A stretch of DNA of 64,000 bases. It comes from Paracoccaceae bacterium. Its GTDB lineage: Bacteria; Pseudomonadota; Alphaproteobacteria; Rhodobacterales; Rhodobacteraceae. The translations under genes and the position numbers were made by a program. Within the stretch, counting starts at the first letter, position 1. Each line of letters begins with the position of its first letter. The stretch is from assembly GCA_014323785.1 (NCBI GenBank), contig JACONJ010000023.1:1-64000 (forward strand), read 5' to 3'. The notes beneath the pieces are model-generated. The model had not been told where the DNA came from. It did not search any database and saw only the letters and a program-made list of their open reading frames with translations. Below, piece by piece: positions 55,776 through 64,000 of the stretch.

Positions 55776-57470
55776 ATGCCCCGTAACGGACAACCGATGC
55801 CCGATGATCCGGCCCAAAGTACCCCTTTGCCCGACCTGTTAAGCCTGACCGCGCAGGCGGTTACCCCGGCGGGGGCCATACTGGACACGGCCATCGACCG
55901 GGTGCGCAGGGTAGTATCGGTCAAGGGGCGCGTATCCGGTGCGGCACTGGAGCGGAACCAGACAGCAGCGCACGGTCTGGCCTGGCTGGCGACTTATGTA
56001 GAGGCACTTCGCCAGATGCAGGGCTGGGCCGAGCGTTTGCAAGCGGATGGCCGTTTTGGCGAGGTGGAGGCACTGATCCATCAGATCGCCTTTGGTGAGT
56101 ATCTCTGGCAAATCTATGGCGGTATTCCGATGAGCCAGGGAGAGATCCTGCGACTGCAGGATTTGGGCCTGGACCAGGATGATCAGCGCGGGCTGATGCT
56201 GCCCGCGGTGATGACGCTGTGCCAGATGGGCAACACCCAGGGTGCGCGTCTGCGCCTGGTCACCCTGATGCAAGAGCAGGCGGCCAATATCACGGTCGGG
56301 GCCTCGGGCCTTGATGATGCGTTAGAGATGATCCGCGCACAGTTCCGACGCTATGCGGTGGAAAAGGTCGAACCCTTCGCCCATGACTGGCACCTGAAGG
56401 ATGCGCTGATCCCGATGGAGGTGATCAAGGAACTGGCCGAGATGGGTGTCTTTGGCCTGACGATCCCCGAAGACTATGGTGGCTTTGGCCTGTCTAAAGC
56501 GTCAATGTGCGTTGTATCGGAAGAACTCAGCCGCGGCTATATCGGTGTGGGATCCCTTGGAACCCGATCCGAGATCGCTGCCGAGTTGATCCTGGCGGGC
56601 GGCACCGCCGCGCAGAAGGAAAAATGGCTACCGCAATTGGCCAGCGGCGCGATGCTGCCGGCCGCTGTCTTCACCGAGCCCGACACTGGTTCAGACCTTG
56701 GCGCACTGCGCACCCGCGCGGTCAAGGATGAAAATGGCGATTACAGTATCACAGGCAGCAAGACCTGGATCACCCACGCCGCACGCGCCCATGTGATGAC
56801 ACTTCTTGCGCGGACTGATCCGGCAACGACAGATTACAGGGGCCTTAGCATGTTCCTGGCCGGGAAAGAACCAGGCACGGACGCACAGCCCTTTCCCGTC
56901 AACGGCATAACCGGCGGTGAGATTGAAGTACTCGGATATCGCGGGATGAAAGAATACGAGCTTGGCTTTGACAACTTTCTTGTGAAGGGCGAGAATCTGC
57001 TTGGCAGGGAAGAGGGCCAGGGCTTCAGGCAACTGATGGAAACCTTCGAATCGGCCCGTATCCAGACGGCCGCGCGGGCCATCGGCGTGGCACAATCGGC
57101 ACTTGATGTATCAATGCAATATGCCCGGGATCGCACGCAGTTCGGCAAACAGCTGATCGCCTTTCCGCGTGTCGCGTCGAAGCTGGCCATGATGGCGGCA
57201 GAGATCATGGTGGCCCGGCAGTTGACCTATTTTTCCGCCCGGGAAAAGGACAAGGGGCACCGTTGTGATCTGGAGGCGGGAATGGCCAAGCTCCTTGGGG
57301 CCCGCGTGGCCTGGGCGGCGGCGGATAACGGATTACAAATCCACGGCGGGAACGGCTTTGCGCTGGAATACAGGATCAGCCGGATTCTCTGCGATGCGCG
57401 TATCCTGAATATCTTTGAAGGGGCCGCCGAGATTCAGGCACAGGTAATCGCGCGGCGCATTCTGGGTTGA
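55776..57470 (+). CDS. mcd: (2S)-methylsuccinyl-CoA dehydrogenase
   Basis: The 564-aa acyl-CoA dehydrogenase has the classic core (VFGLTIPEDYGGFGLSKASM, FTEPDTGSDLGALRTRAVKD, QIHGGNGFALEYRISRIL) plus an N-terminal extension of about 170 aa (LDTAIDRVRRVVSVKGRVSG). That extension is typical of Mcd of the ethylmalonyl-CoA pathway, which oxidises (2S)-methylsuccinyl-CoA to mesaconyl-CoA. It implies C2/acetyl-CoA assimilation without isocitrate lyase, but other pathway genes are not in the window. Confidence 0.85.
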   Translation: MPRNGQPMPDDPAQSTPLPDLLSLTAQAVTPAGAILDTAIDRVRRVVSVKGRVSGAALERNQTAAHGLAWLATYVEALRQMQGWAERLQADGRFGEVEALIHQIAFGEYLWQIYGGIPMSQGEILRLQDLGLDQDDQRGLMLPAVMTLCQMGNTQGARLRLVTLMQEQAANITVGASGLDDALEMIRAQFRRYAVEKVEPFAHDWHLKDALIPMEVIKELAEMGVFGLTIPEDYGGFGLSKASMCVVSEELSRGYIGVGSLGTRSEIAAELILAGGTAAQKEKWLPQLASGAMLPAAVFTEPDTGSDLGALRTRAVKDENGDYSITGSKTWITHAARAHVMTLLARTDPATTDYRGLSMFLAGKEPGTDAQPFPVNGITGGEIEVLGYRGMKEYELGFDNFLVKGENLLGREEGQGFRQLMETFESARIQTAARAIGVAQSALDVSMQYARDRTQFGKQLIAFPRVASKLAMMAAEIMVARQLTYFSAREKDKGHRCDLEAGMAKLLGARVAWAAADNGLQIHGGNGFALEYRISRILCDARILNIFEGAAEIQAQVIARRILG

Positions 57471-57531
57471 ATGCCCCCAAGATCGCCCGGGACAGGGTCG
57501 ATGAGTCCCCGTGTGCTGCGCCTCTGCTGGT

Positions 57532-58272
57532 CTATCGCTGCGTTGTATCCGGGGGGCGGCGGTTGATCCGGTTCACCAGGTGCTGCCGGGCGGGTGGAAT
57601 GGGCCTGTTACCCAAGGCCCGCGCCATGTGATGGGCCAGAAAATACCCGGTCAGGCGAAACCCCTCGGCCAGATTTTCGGCCGAGGCAGGGCCGCCCGTG
57701 ACCAGACATTGCGGAAGCGGCAAAAGGCGGCTTGCCCATGTCCCTGCCCCTTCGGCACTGACGGCACGGCCGGTTTTGGGGGAGACGTGGGTTAACCCGT
57801 GGCGTGCACCGGTCACCGCGCAGGCGGTCAGATCAAGCGCAAAGCCCATCTCGTCAAGCAGCGACAATTCCCACTCAAGGTAGGCCCGCGCCCAGTGCGT
57901 CGCGCCCAACCCGTCAAGCAGCGCGACAGAGCGCGCGTAAAGCACCGGATGCGGCACATGCTCGGGCAATGTGAAGGACAGAAGCGCACACACCGCCGCC
58001 AGCCCGGCCAGCGTGACTGGATTCGCCATGGCCCCTGCCGCGCGGCACCGAATCGGCTCGACAGTGAAGCTCCCGATATGTTCGGACAGCCGCGCCCGCC
58101 AACGGACATCAAGCTGCGCCCCGGGCTGCAATATCGGGGCCATCTTGCGAGAGGCCCCGCCGCGCACCACCCCGGCACAGCGTCCATGCCCGGCGGTGAA
58201 GACCTCAATGATCGCCGCGGTTTCGCCATGTGGGCGCACTGCAAGCAACACACCTTCACTTCGCCAGTCCAT
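57532..58272 (-). CDS. recO: DNA repair protein RecO
   Basis: The 246-aa protein starts [20 protein letters not shown] with an OB-fold, then [19 protein letters not shown] and the alpha-helical [12 protein letters not shown] region. RecO helps load RecA at gaps with RecF/RecR. Converges on mcd with 61 bp between stops. Confidence 0.9.
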   Translation of the reverse strand: MDWRSEGVLLAVRPHGETAAIIEVFTAGHGRCAGVVRGGASRKMAPILQPGAQLDVRWRARLSEHIGSFTVEPIRCRAAGAMANPVTLAGLAAVCALLSFTLPEHVPHPVLYARSVALLDGLGATHWARAYLEWELSLLDEMGFALDLTACAVTGARHGLTHVSPKTGRAVSAEGAGTWASRLLPLPQCLVTGGPASAENLAEGFRLTGYFLAHHMARALGNRPIPPARQHLVNRINRRPPDTTQR

Positions 58273-58515
58273 GACGCTGGTTTATGGCCTATAGCCCCTG
58301 ACTTGTCCATTGCCGAACTGGTGTTGCGGGGCGAAATAAGCGGCGAATCGTGTGCGGAATCGAGGCCGCTTGGGCGTCGATAATCCGGGCCTCGGGGGGC
58401 AATGCAACCTGCCCCCAGGCACCTGCTGCACCCCGGGCGGACAATGATGGTCTGGTGCAGGGGAATGTGGCTGAAGGGGCCATGGCTTGGGATTCAAGTG
58501 ATCAGGTGCGGGTGA

Positions 58516-61500
58516 TCACAGGTTGGTGGTAGAGTCGGGTTCGAATATGAACATATCCGCGGTAATGGCAAAGGCCGCGACACCCGTAAGCGTGATGCTG
58601 TTGCCAGAACCCAGATCAATCACGGCATCCGTGGCACCGCTTGCCGCGGCTTGCACTGCCGCGAAATCCGCGAACGCGCCCTGATCAAGGACGATCTTGT
58701 CCCCGGTCACGTTGAAGTCCGTGATGGTGTCCTGACCAGAACCGGGATCCAGGAAGCGGAAGTGATCCGCACCATGACCACCTGTCAGGCTGTCGTTCCC
58801 GGCGCCACCGTCCAGCGTATCGTTCCCGGCACCCGCACCGCCATCAAGACGGTTGGCACCAGCATTCCCGGTCAGGGAGTCGTTATGGCGTGAACCACGG
58901 AGGTGCTCAATATTGCGCAGCTCATCGCCCGCGGCGTGGCCACCGGTGTTTGAGGCCCCCACGACAAGGCTGACATTCACGCCAGCGTCCGAAAACAAAT
59001 AAGCGGCTTCGTCCTCACCCGCACCGCCATCCAGCGTGTCGGCACCCGCACCACCAGAGAGCCGGTTGGCACCAGCATCCCCGATCAGGGTGTCGTTATG
59101 GCTTGATCCACGGATGCGCTCAATATTGCGCAGCACATCGCCCTGGGCGTCGCCACCGCTGGCCGTGCCAGCCACAAGGTTCACATAAACGCCTGCGTCC
59201 GAAAACCAATAATCGGCCTCGTCCTCACCCACACCGCCATCCAGCGTGTCGGCACCGGCATCGCCGGTCAGCCAGTCGTGACCGGCACCACCTGTAAGGC
59301 TGTCAGCACCGGCATCGCCGCGCAGCCAGTCGTGACCGGCACCACCTGTCAGGGTGTCGTTACCGGCAAGACCATAGAGAGCATTGTTGCCGTCATCTCC
59401 GGTCAGGGTATCGTTATGGTTTGAGCCGGCCAGGTTCTCAATATCGCGCAGCACATCGCCCGCGGCGTGGCCACCACTGGCCGTGCCAGCCGCAAGGTTC
59501 ACATGAACGCCTGCGTCCGAATCCAAATATTCGGCCCGGTCCGCGCCGTCACCACCCTCCAGCGTGTCGGCACCACCCTTGCCAGTCAGCGTGTCATTAC
59601 CAGCACCACCGGTCAGGGAGTCGGGACCGTCAGTGCCTATGATGATCTGGCCTTCCGTGCCAGTTTCGGTCTGGCCGATAATCCCGTTCTCGTTATCTTC
59701 ATCCGAGCCGCCGCCAGTGCCGGGCGGGGGCGGGCCGGTATCCTCGCCCTCGTCATCTTCATCCGAGTTGACGAGCACGATAAAGGAATGGTCGGATTGC
59801 TCGGTGGTCCACGCTGCCCTGGCAGCCGCATCATCAGCATACCCATGGCCTGTCTGGATGAACGTGATGCTATTGCCATCACCTGGCAAAGCAAGGCGCA
59901 GGGTGTTGGCGTCAACAACCTCTACAGCAGCAATAACCGCCGCGGCATCCGCGAACGCGCCCGCGTCAAGGATGAGTTTGTCCCTGGCCGTGTCAAAATC
60001 CGTGATGGTATCCACACCAGACCCGGACTCTACGAAGCGGAAGTGATCAGCACCATCACCACCTGTCAGGCTGTCGTTCCCGGCACCACCCTCCAGCGTG
60101 TCGGCACCCGCACCGCCATCAAGATGGTTGGCGCCAGAATCACCGGTCAGCGTGTCGTTGTGGGCCGAGCCGATCAGGTTCTCGATTCTGCGCAGCATAT
60201 CGCCCTCGGCGTCGCCACCGCTCTGGGCCACGGTGTCGTCGGCACCAAGGTTCACATTCACGCCTTCACCCGAACCCGCATAACTGGCCGTGTCGATCCC
60301 GGCACCGCCATCCAGCGCGTCAGCACCCGCACCACCCTCCAGCGAGTCGGCACCACCCTTGCCAGTCAGCGTGTCGTCACCCGCACCACCGGTCAGCGTG
60401 TCGGTACCACCCTTGCCGTTCAGCGAGTCGTCACCGGCACCGCCATCAAGATGGTTGGCACCAGAATTACCGGTCAGCGTGTCGCCGTGGTCCGAGCCGA
60501 TCAGGTTCTCGATGTTGGTCAGCGTATCGCCCTCGGCGTCGCCACCGGTCTGGGCCACGGTGTCGTCGGCACCAAGGTCCACCATCACGCCCGCACCCGA
60601 ACCCGCATAACTGGCCGTGTCGGCACCCGCACCGCCATCCAGCGTGTCAGCACCCGCACCACCGGTCAGGGTGTCGTCACCGTCACCGCCGGTCAACGAG
60701 TCATTACCGGCACCACCATCAAGATGGTTGGCCATAGCATCACCGGTCAGGGTGTCGGCATGAGCCGAGCCGAGCAGGTTCTCGATGCCTTTCAGCGTAT
60801 CGCCTTGGGCGTCGCCACCGCTCTGGGCCACGGTGTCGTCGGCACTAAGGTCCACCATCACGCCCGCACCCGAACCCGCGTAACTGGCCGTGTCGGTTCC
60901 GGCACCGCCATCCAGGGTGTCAGCACCAGCACCACCGTGCAGGGAATCGGCACCGTCACCACCGGTTAGCTCGTCGTCACCGGCACCACCGGTCAGCATG
61001 TCGTCACCCGCACCGCCATCAAGACGGTTGGCATTACCATCACCGGTCAGGGTGTCGTTGTGGTCCGAGCCGACCAGGTTCTCGATGTGGCGCAGAACAT
61101 CGCCCTCGGCGTCACCACCGGAGACGGTGGCTGTGCTGGCACCAGCCAGGGCCACACTCACGCCGTCGCCCGAACCCGCATAACTGGCCGTGTCGTCATC
61201 GGCACCGCCATCCAGCGTGTCGGCACCGTCACCACCGTGCAGCACGTCACCACCGTCGCCACCGAACATCTCGTCGTTCCCGGCATCACCGGACATGCGG
61301 TCATTCCCGGCACCACCATACAGCACGTCATCACCTTCACCACCGTCCAGCGTGTCATCATCGGCACCACCGAACAGCTCGTCGTTCCCGTCACCGCCCG
61401 TCAGCGCGTCGTTTCCGGCACCACCTTCCAGCACGTCACCACCGTCACCACCGAACAGCGTGTCGTCACCTTCACCACCTTCCAGCAGGTTGGCCGCGTC

Positions 61501-63945
61501 ATCACCGGTCAGGGTGTCGCCGTGGTCCGAGCCGACCAGGTTCTCGATGTTGGTCAGCGTATCGCCTTCGGCGTCACCACCGGAGGCTGTGCTATCGGCA
61601 AGGTTCACATTCACGCCATCGTCCGAACCCGCATAACTGGCCGTGTCGTCATCGGCACCGCCATCCAGCGTGTCGGCACCGGCACCGCCGTTCAGCACGT
61701 CGTTCCCGTCATCGCCGTGCAGCATGTCGCCACCGTCGCCACCGAACAGCACGTCGTTCCCGTCATCGCCGTGCAGCATGTCGCCACCGTCGCCACCATC
61801 CAGCATGTCATCACCTTCACCACCGTTCAGCGTGTCATCATCAGCACCACCGAACAGATCGTCGATCCCGTCACCGCCGGTCAGCGAGTCGTTCCCGGCA
61901 TCACCTTCCAGCACGTCACCACCGTCACCACCGAACAGCGTGTCGTCACCTTCACCACCTTCCAGCAGGTTGGCCGCGTCATCACCGGTCAGGGTGTCGG
62001 CATGGGCCGAGCCGAGCAGGTTTTCGACGTTGCGCAGCACATCGCCCTCGGCGTGGCCACCAGTATTCGAACTGCCATTAGCGGTCACATTCACGCCCGC
62101 ACCCGAACCCGCATAACTGGCCGTGTCGTCGTCACCGGCACCGCCATCCAAGGTGTCAGCACCAGCACCACCGTGCAGGGAATCGGCACCGTCACCACCG
62201 GTTAGCTCGTCGTCACCGGCACCACCGGTCAGCATGTCGTCACCCGCACCGCCATCAAGACGGTTGGCATTACCATCACCGGTCAGGGTGTCGTTGTGGT
62301 CCGATCCGCGCAGGTTCTCGATGTTGGTCAGCGTATCGCCTTCGGCGTGGCCACCGGTGTTCGATCTGCCATTAACGGTCACATCCACGCCTTTATCCGA
62401 ACCCGCATAACTGGCCGTGTCGGTTCCGTCACCACCCTCCAGCGAGTCAGCACCACCCTTGCCAGTCAGCGTGTCATTACCAGCACCGCCATCAAGACGG
62501 TTGGCCTCATCATCACCGGTCAGCGTGTCGGCGTGGGCCGAGCCGAGCAGGTTCTCGATGCCGGTCAGTGTATCGCCCGCGGCGTCGCCACCAGTGTTCG
62601 AACTGCCATTAACGGTCACATTCACGCCCGCACCCGAACCCGCATAACTGGCCGTGTCGGTTCCGTCACCACCGTCCAGCATGTCAGCACCCGCACCACC
62701 GGTCAGCGTGTCGGTTCCGTCACCACCGTCCAGCATGTCAGCACCCGCACCGCCGTTCAGGGTGTCGTTCCCGGCACCACCTTTCAGCGAGTCGTCACCG
62801 GCACCGCCATCAAGACGGTTGGCACCAGCATCACCGGTCAGCGTGTCGGCGTGGTCCGAGCCGATCAGGTTCTCGATGTTGGTCAGCGTATCGCCCTCGG
62901 CGTCGCCACCGGAGACGGTGGCTGCGCCAGCACCAGCCAAGGCCACACTCACGCCTGCGTCCGAACCCGCATAACTGGCCGTGTCGGTCCCGCCACCGCC
63001 ATCCAGCGTGTCAGCACCCGCACCGCCATCCAGCGTGTCGGCATCGCCCTTGCCGTCCAGCGTGTCATCACCAGCACCACCGCTCAGGGTGTCGGAACCT
63101 TCAGTGCCTATGATGTTCTGGCCTTTCGTGCCAGTTTCGGTCTGGCCGATAATCTCGTTCTCGTTATCTTCATCCGAGCCGCCGCCAGTGCCGGGCGGGG
63201 GCGGGCCGGTATCCTCGCCCTCGTTATCTTCATCCGAGCCGCCGCCACTGCCGGGCGGGGGCTGGCCGGTATCCTCGCTCTCGTCATCTTCATCCGAGCC
63301 GCCGCCAGTGCCGGACGAGGGCTGTCCGGTATCCTCGCCCTCGTCATCTTCATCCGAGCCGCCGCCATTGCCGGGCGGGGGCTGGCCAGTATCCTCGCCC
63401 TCGTCACCTTCATCCGAGCCGCCGCCAGTGCCGGACGGGGGCTGGCCGGTATCCTTGCTACCACCACCAGAAGAACCTGCAATGATGGCGACGACGGCCA
63501 GGCCACCAAGGGCCACAGCAACGGGGATGACGTCGTCAGCGGAGTCTTCCTCCTCCTCCTCCTGGGTGGACATATGCGCGGTCGGGTCCGCCCCCGTGGC
63601 CGCATCAAGTGCTGCGACATCCTTGGATGAAAGGCCGAACAGCTCCGCAATCTGTGCCCGCGTGCGGGGTTCCCACCCGATTATCGCGCCATCGGTGCCC
63701 AATTCGGCAAGGAACAACGCCCCCTGCGGGTCAACCAGCACCAGTTCCCGGCCCTCTTCGGCGTAGAAATCCGAAATGATGACGCGGCCCCCGCTGTGCA
63801 GGACGACGATCAGGTCGGCCCCGTCGCGGACACTGCGCGCGATGGCCTCCGCGGCCAGGGGCAGCAGAACGCCCTGCGCCCCTTCGGGGACAGCAATGGC
63901 CGATGCCGAGGGCTCGGCGGTGAATATCGGTTGATTTATAGACAC
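58516..63945 (-). CDS. Giant RTX calcium-binding surface protein
   Basis: The 1809-aa protein has, in order: a BapA-prefix-like N-terminal domain (about 1-120), an acidic patch (EEEEEEDSADD), a hydrophobic span VIPVAVALGGLAVVAIIAGS near 140-160, five 20-residue Pro/Gly/Asp linker units (to about 265), and then a very long run of RTX nonapeptides (GGAGNDTLxGG). The RTX run is interrupted by ASYAGSxxGVxVxL and GDTLTNIENLxGSxHxDTL spacers and by one more linker. The C-terminus (SITLTGVAAFAITADMFIF) fits RTX proteins sent out by type I secretion. RTX loops bind calcium outside the cell. It is probably an adhesin or biofilm matrix protein. No type I secretion genes are in the window. Confidence 0.88.
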   Translation of the reverse strand: MSINQPIFTAEPSASAIAVPEGAQGVLLPLAAEAIARSVRDGADLIVVLHSGGRVIISDFYAEEGRELVLVDPQGALFLAELGTDGAIIGWEPRTRAQIAELFGLSSKDVAALDAATGADPTAHMSTQEEEEEDSADDVIPVAVALGGLAVVAIIAGSSGGGSKDTGQPPSGTGGGSDEGDEGEDTGQPPPGNGGGSDEDDEGEDTGQPSSGTGGGSDEDDESEDTGQPPPGSGGGSDEDNEGEDTGPPPPGTGGGSDEDNENEIIGQTETGTKGQNIIGTEGSDTLSGGAGDDTLDGKGDADTLDGGAGADTLDGGGGTDTASYAGSDAGVSVALAGAGAATVSGGDAEGDTLTNIENLIGSDHADTLTGDAGANRLDGGAGDDSLKGGAGNDTLNGGAGADMLDGGDGTDTLTGGAGADMLDGGDGTDTASYAGSGAGVNVTVNGSSNTGGDAAGDTLTGIENLLGSAHADTLTGDDEANRLDGGAGNDTLTGKGGADSLEGGDGTDTASYAGSDKGVDVTVNGRSNTGGHAEGDTLTNIENLRGSDHNDTLTGDGNANRLDGGAGDDMLTGGAGDDELTGGDGADSLHGGAGADTLDGGAGDDDTASYAGSGAGVNVTANGSSNTGGHAEGDVLRNVENLLGSAHADTLTGDDAANLLEGGEGDDTLFGGDGGDVLEGDAGNDSLTGGDGIDDLFGGADDDTLNGGEGDDMLDGGDGGDMLHGDDGNDVLFGGDGGDMLHGDDGNDVLNGGAGADTLDGGADDDTASYAGSDDGVNVNLADSTASGGDAEGDTLTNIENLVGSDHGDTLTGDDAANLLEGGEGDDTLFGGDGGDVLEGGAGNDALTGGDGNDELFGGADDDTLDGGEGDDVLYGGAGNDRMSGDAGNDEMFGGDGGDVLHGGDGADTLDGGADDDTASYAGSGDGVSVALAGASTATVSGGDAEGDVLRHIENLVGSDHNDTLTGDGNANRLDGGAGDDMLTGGAGDDELTGGDGADSLHGGAGADTLDGGAGTDTASYAGSGAGVMVDLSADDTVAQSGGDAQGDTLKGIENLLGSAHADTLTGDAMANHLDGGAGNDSLTGGDGDDTLTGGAGADTLDGGAGADTASYAGSGAGVMVDLGADDTVAQTGGDAEGDTLTNIENLIGSDHGDTLTGNSGANHLDGGAGDDSLNGKGGTDTLTGGAGDDTLTGKGGADSLEGGAGADALDGGAGIDTASYAGSGEGVNVNLGADDTVAQSGGDAEGDMLRRIENLIGSAHNDTLTGDSGANHLDGGAGADTLEGGAGNDSLTGGDGADHFRFVESGSGVDTITDFDTARDKLILDAGAFADAAAVIAAVEVVDANTLRLALPGDGNSITFIQTGHGYADDAAARAAWTTEQSDHSFIVLVNSDEDDEGEDTGPPPPGTGGGSDEDNENGIIGQTETGTEGQIIIGTDGPDSLTGGAGNDTLTGKGGADTLEGGDGADRAEYLDSDAGVHVNLAAGTASGGHAAGDVLRDIENLAGSNHNDTLTGDDGNNALYGLAGNDTLTGGAGHDWLRGDAGADSLTGGAGHDWLTGDAGADTLDGGVGEDEADYWFSDAGVYVNLVAGTASGGDAQGDVLRNIERIRGSSHNDTLIGDAGANRLSGGAGADTLDGGAGEDEAAYLFSDAGVNVSLVVGASNTGGHAAGDELRNIEHLRGSRHNDSLTGNAGANRLDGGAGAGNDTLDGGAGNDSLTGGHGADHFRFLDPGSGQDTITDFNVTGDKIVLDQGAFADFAAVQAAASGATDAVIDLGSGNSITLTGVAAFAITADMFIFEPDSTTNL
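63160..63465 (-). repeat. 60-bp tandem repeat in the RTX protein linker
   Basis: A 60-bp unit encoding a DTGQPPPGxGGGSDEDxEGE module occurs about five times. A similar single copy lies within the RTX region near 59690-59765. In-frame, so copy number can vary safely. Confidence 0.8.
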
Positions 63946-64000
63946 GATCCGTTTCTATGTTTGCGCGGCGCAGCCTGCAAAACTGCGGCGCGGGGTGGCT

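Noticed and set aside
59467-63766. Long plus-strand ORFs opposite the RTX gene
   Set aside because: Low-complexity Thr/Val/Ile or Ser/Pro repeats that are simply the complement of RTX repeats; no starts or ribosome-binding sites.

Overview
The window looks like a chromosome segment from a high-GC alphaproteobacterium, most likely Rhodobacterales. This rests on gene types and order: UbiH-family hydroxylase, LON-domain/thioredoxin/Trm112 cluster, fused-type RibA, DUF3576 lipoprotein-leuS-lptE-holA, methylsuccinyl-CoA dehydrogenase (ethylmalonyl-CoA pathway), TAXI-type TRAP binding protein and a RTX adhesin with a BapA-like N-terminus. No database was searched; all calls come from reading the translated sequence.

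Layout. 0.4-3.5 kb is a worn accessory patch: a 5'-truncated DNA methylase coupled to a small PD-(D/E)XK nuclease, hspQ, and a GIY-YIG nuclease broken by an 11-bp duplication. 3.7-11.7 kb is housekeeping (lytic transglycosylase-like lipoprotein, lolA, ftsK, aminotransferase, amidase, ubiH-like). 11.7-18.3 kb is a type II-C CRISPR-Cas locus: a 9-repeat array, cas2, a frameshifted cas1, a catalytically complete 1085-aa cas9, and a tracrRNA divergent from cas9. Degenerate or solitary CRISPR repeats also sit at the 5' edges of a small secreted-protein gene and of two gene fragments. 18.3-23.4 kb is housekeeping again (trm112-like, LON domain, thioredoxin, response regulator, ribA, L,D-transpeptidase, yggS).

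23.5-30.7 kb is the most unusual region. Nine coiled-coil, single-TM tail proteins plus one remnant are arranged outward on both sides of a large porin. They are preceded by eleven copies of a conserved 29-bp promoter-like element with an invariant 17-bp spacer. 30.8-35.6 kb carries DUF3576 lipoprotein, leuS, lptE and holA. 35.6-42.2 kb holds a phased GTGAAG repeat array, a decayed hicBA-like pair, sufA/sufT-type Fe-S genes, DUF1428, tgt and lon with a sigma-32-like promoter. 42.4-45.7 kb has two tRNA-Val genes, a histidine phosphatase and a two-gene AAA ATPase/nuclease-like cassette that is a defence candidate. 45.9-58.3 kb is metabolism and information processing (pxpBCA with a 3-hydroxyisobutyrate dehydrogenase-like gene, smpB, TAXI, tpiA, trpS, TauE-like, mcd, recO). 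58.5-63.9 kb is one giant RTX protein.

Two of the three frameshifts lie in poly-G tracts (G6 in cas1, G7 in a coiled-coil gene). Homopolymer sequencing error and true slippage cannot be separated from sequence alone, so the inactive status of those genes is provisional.
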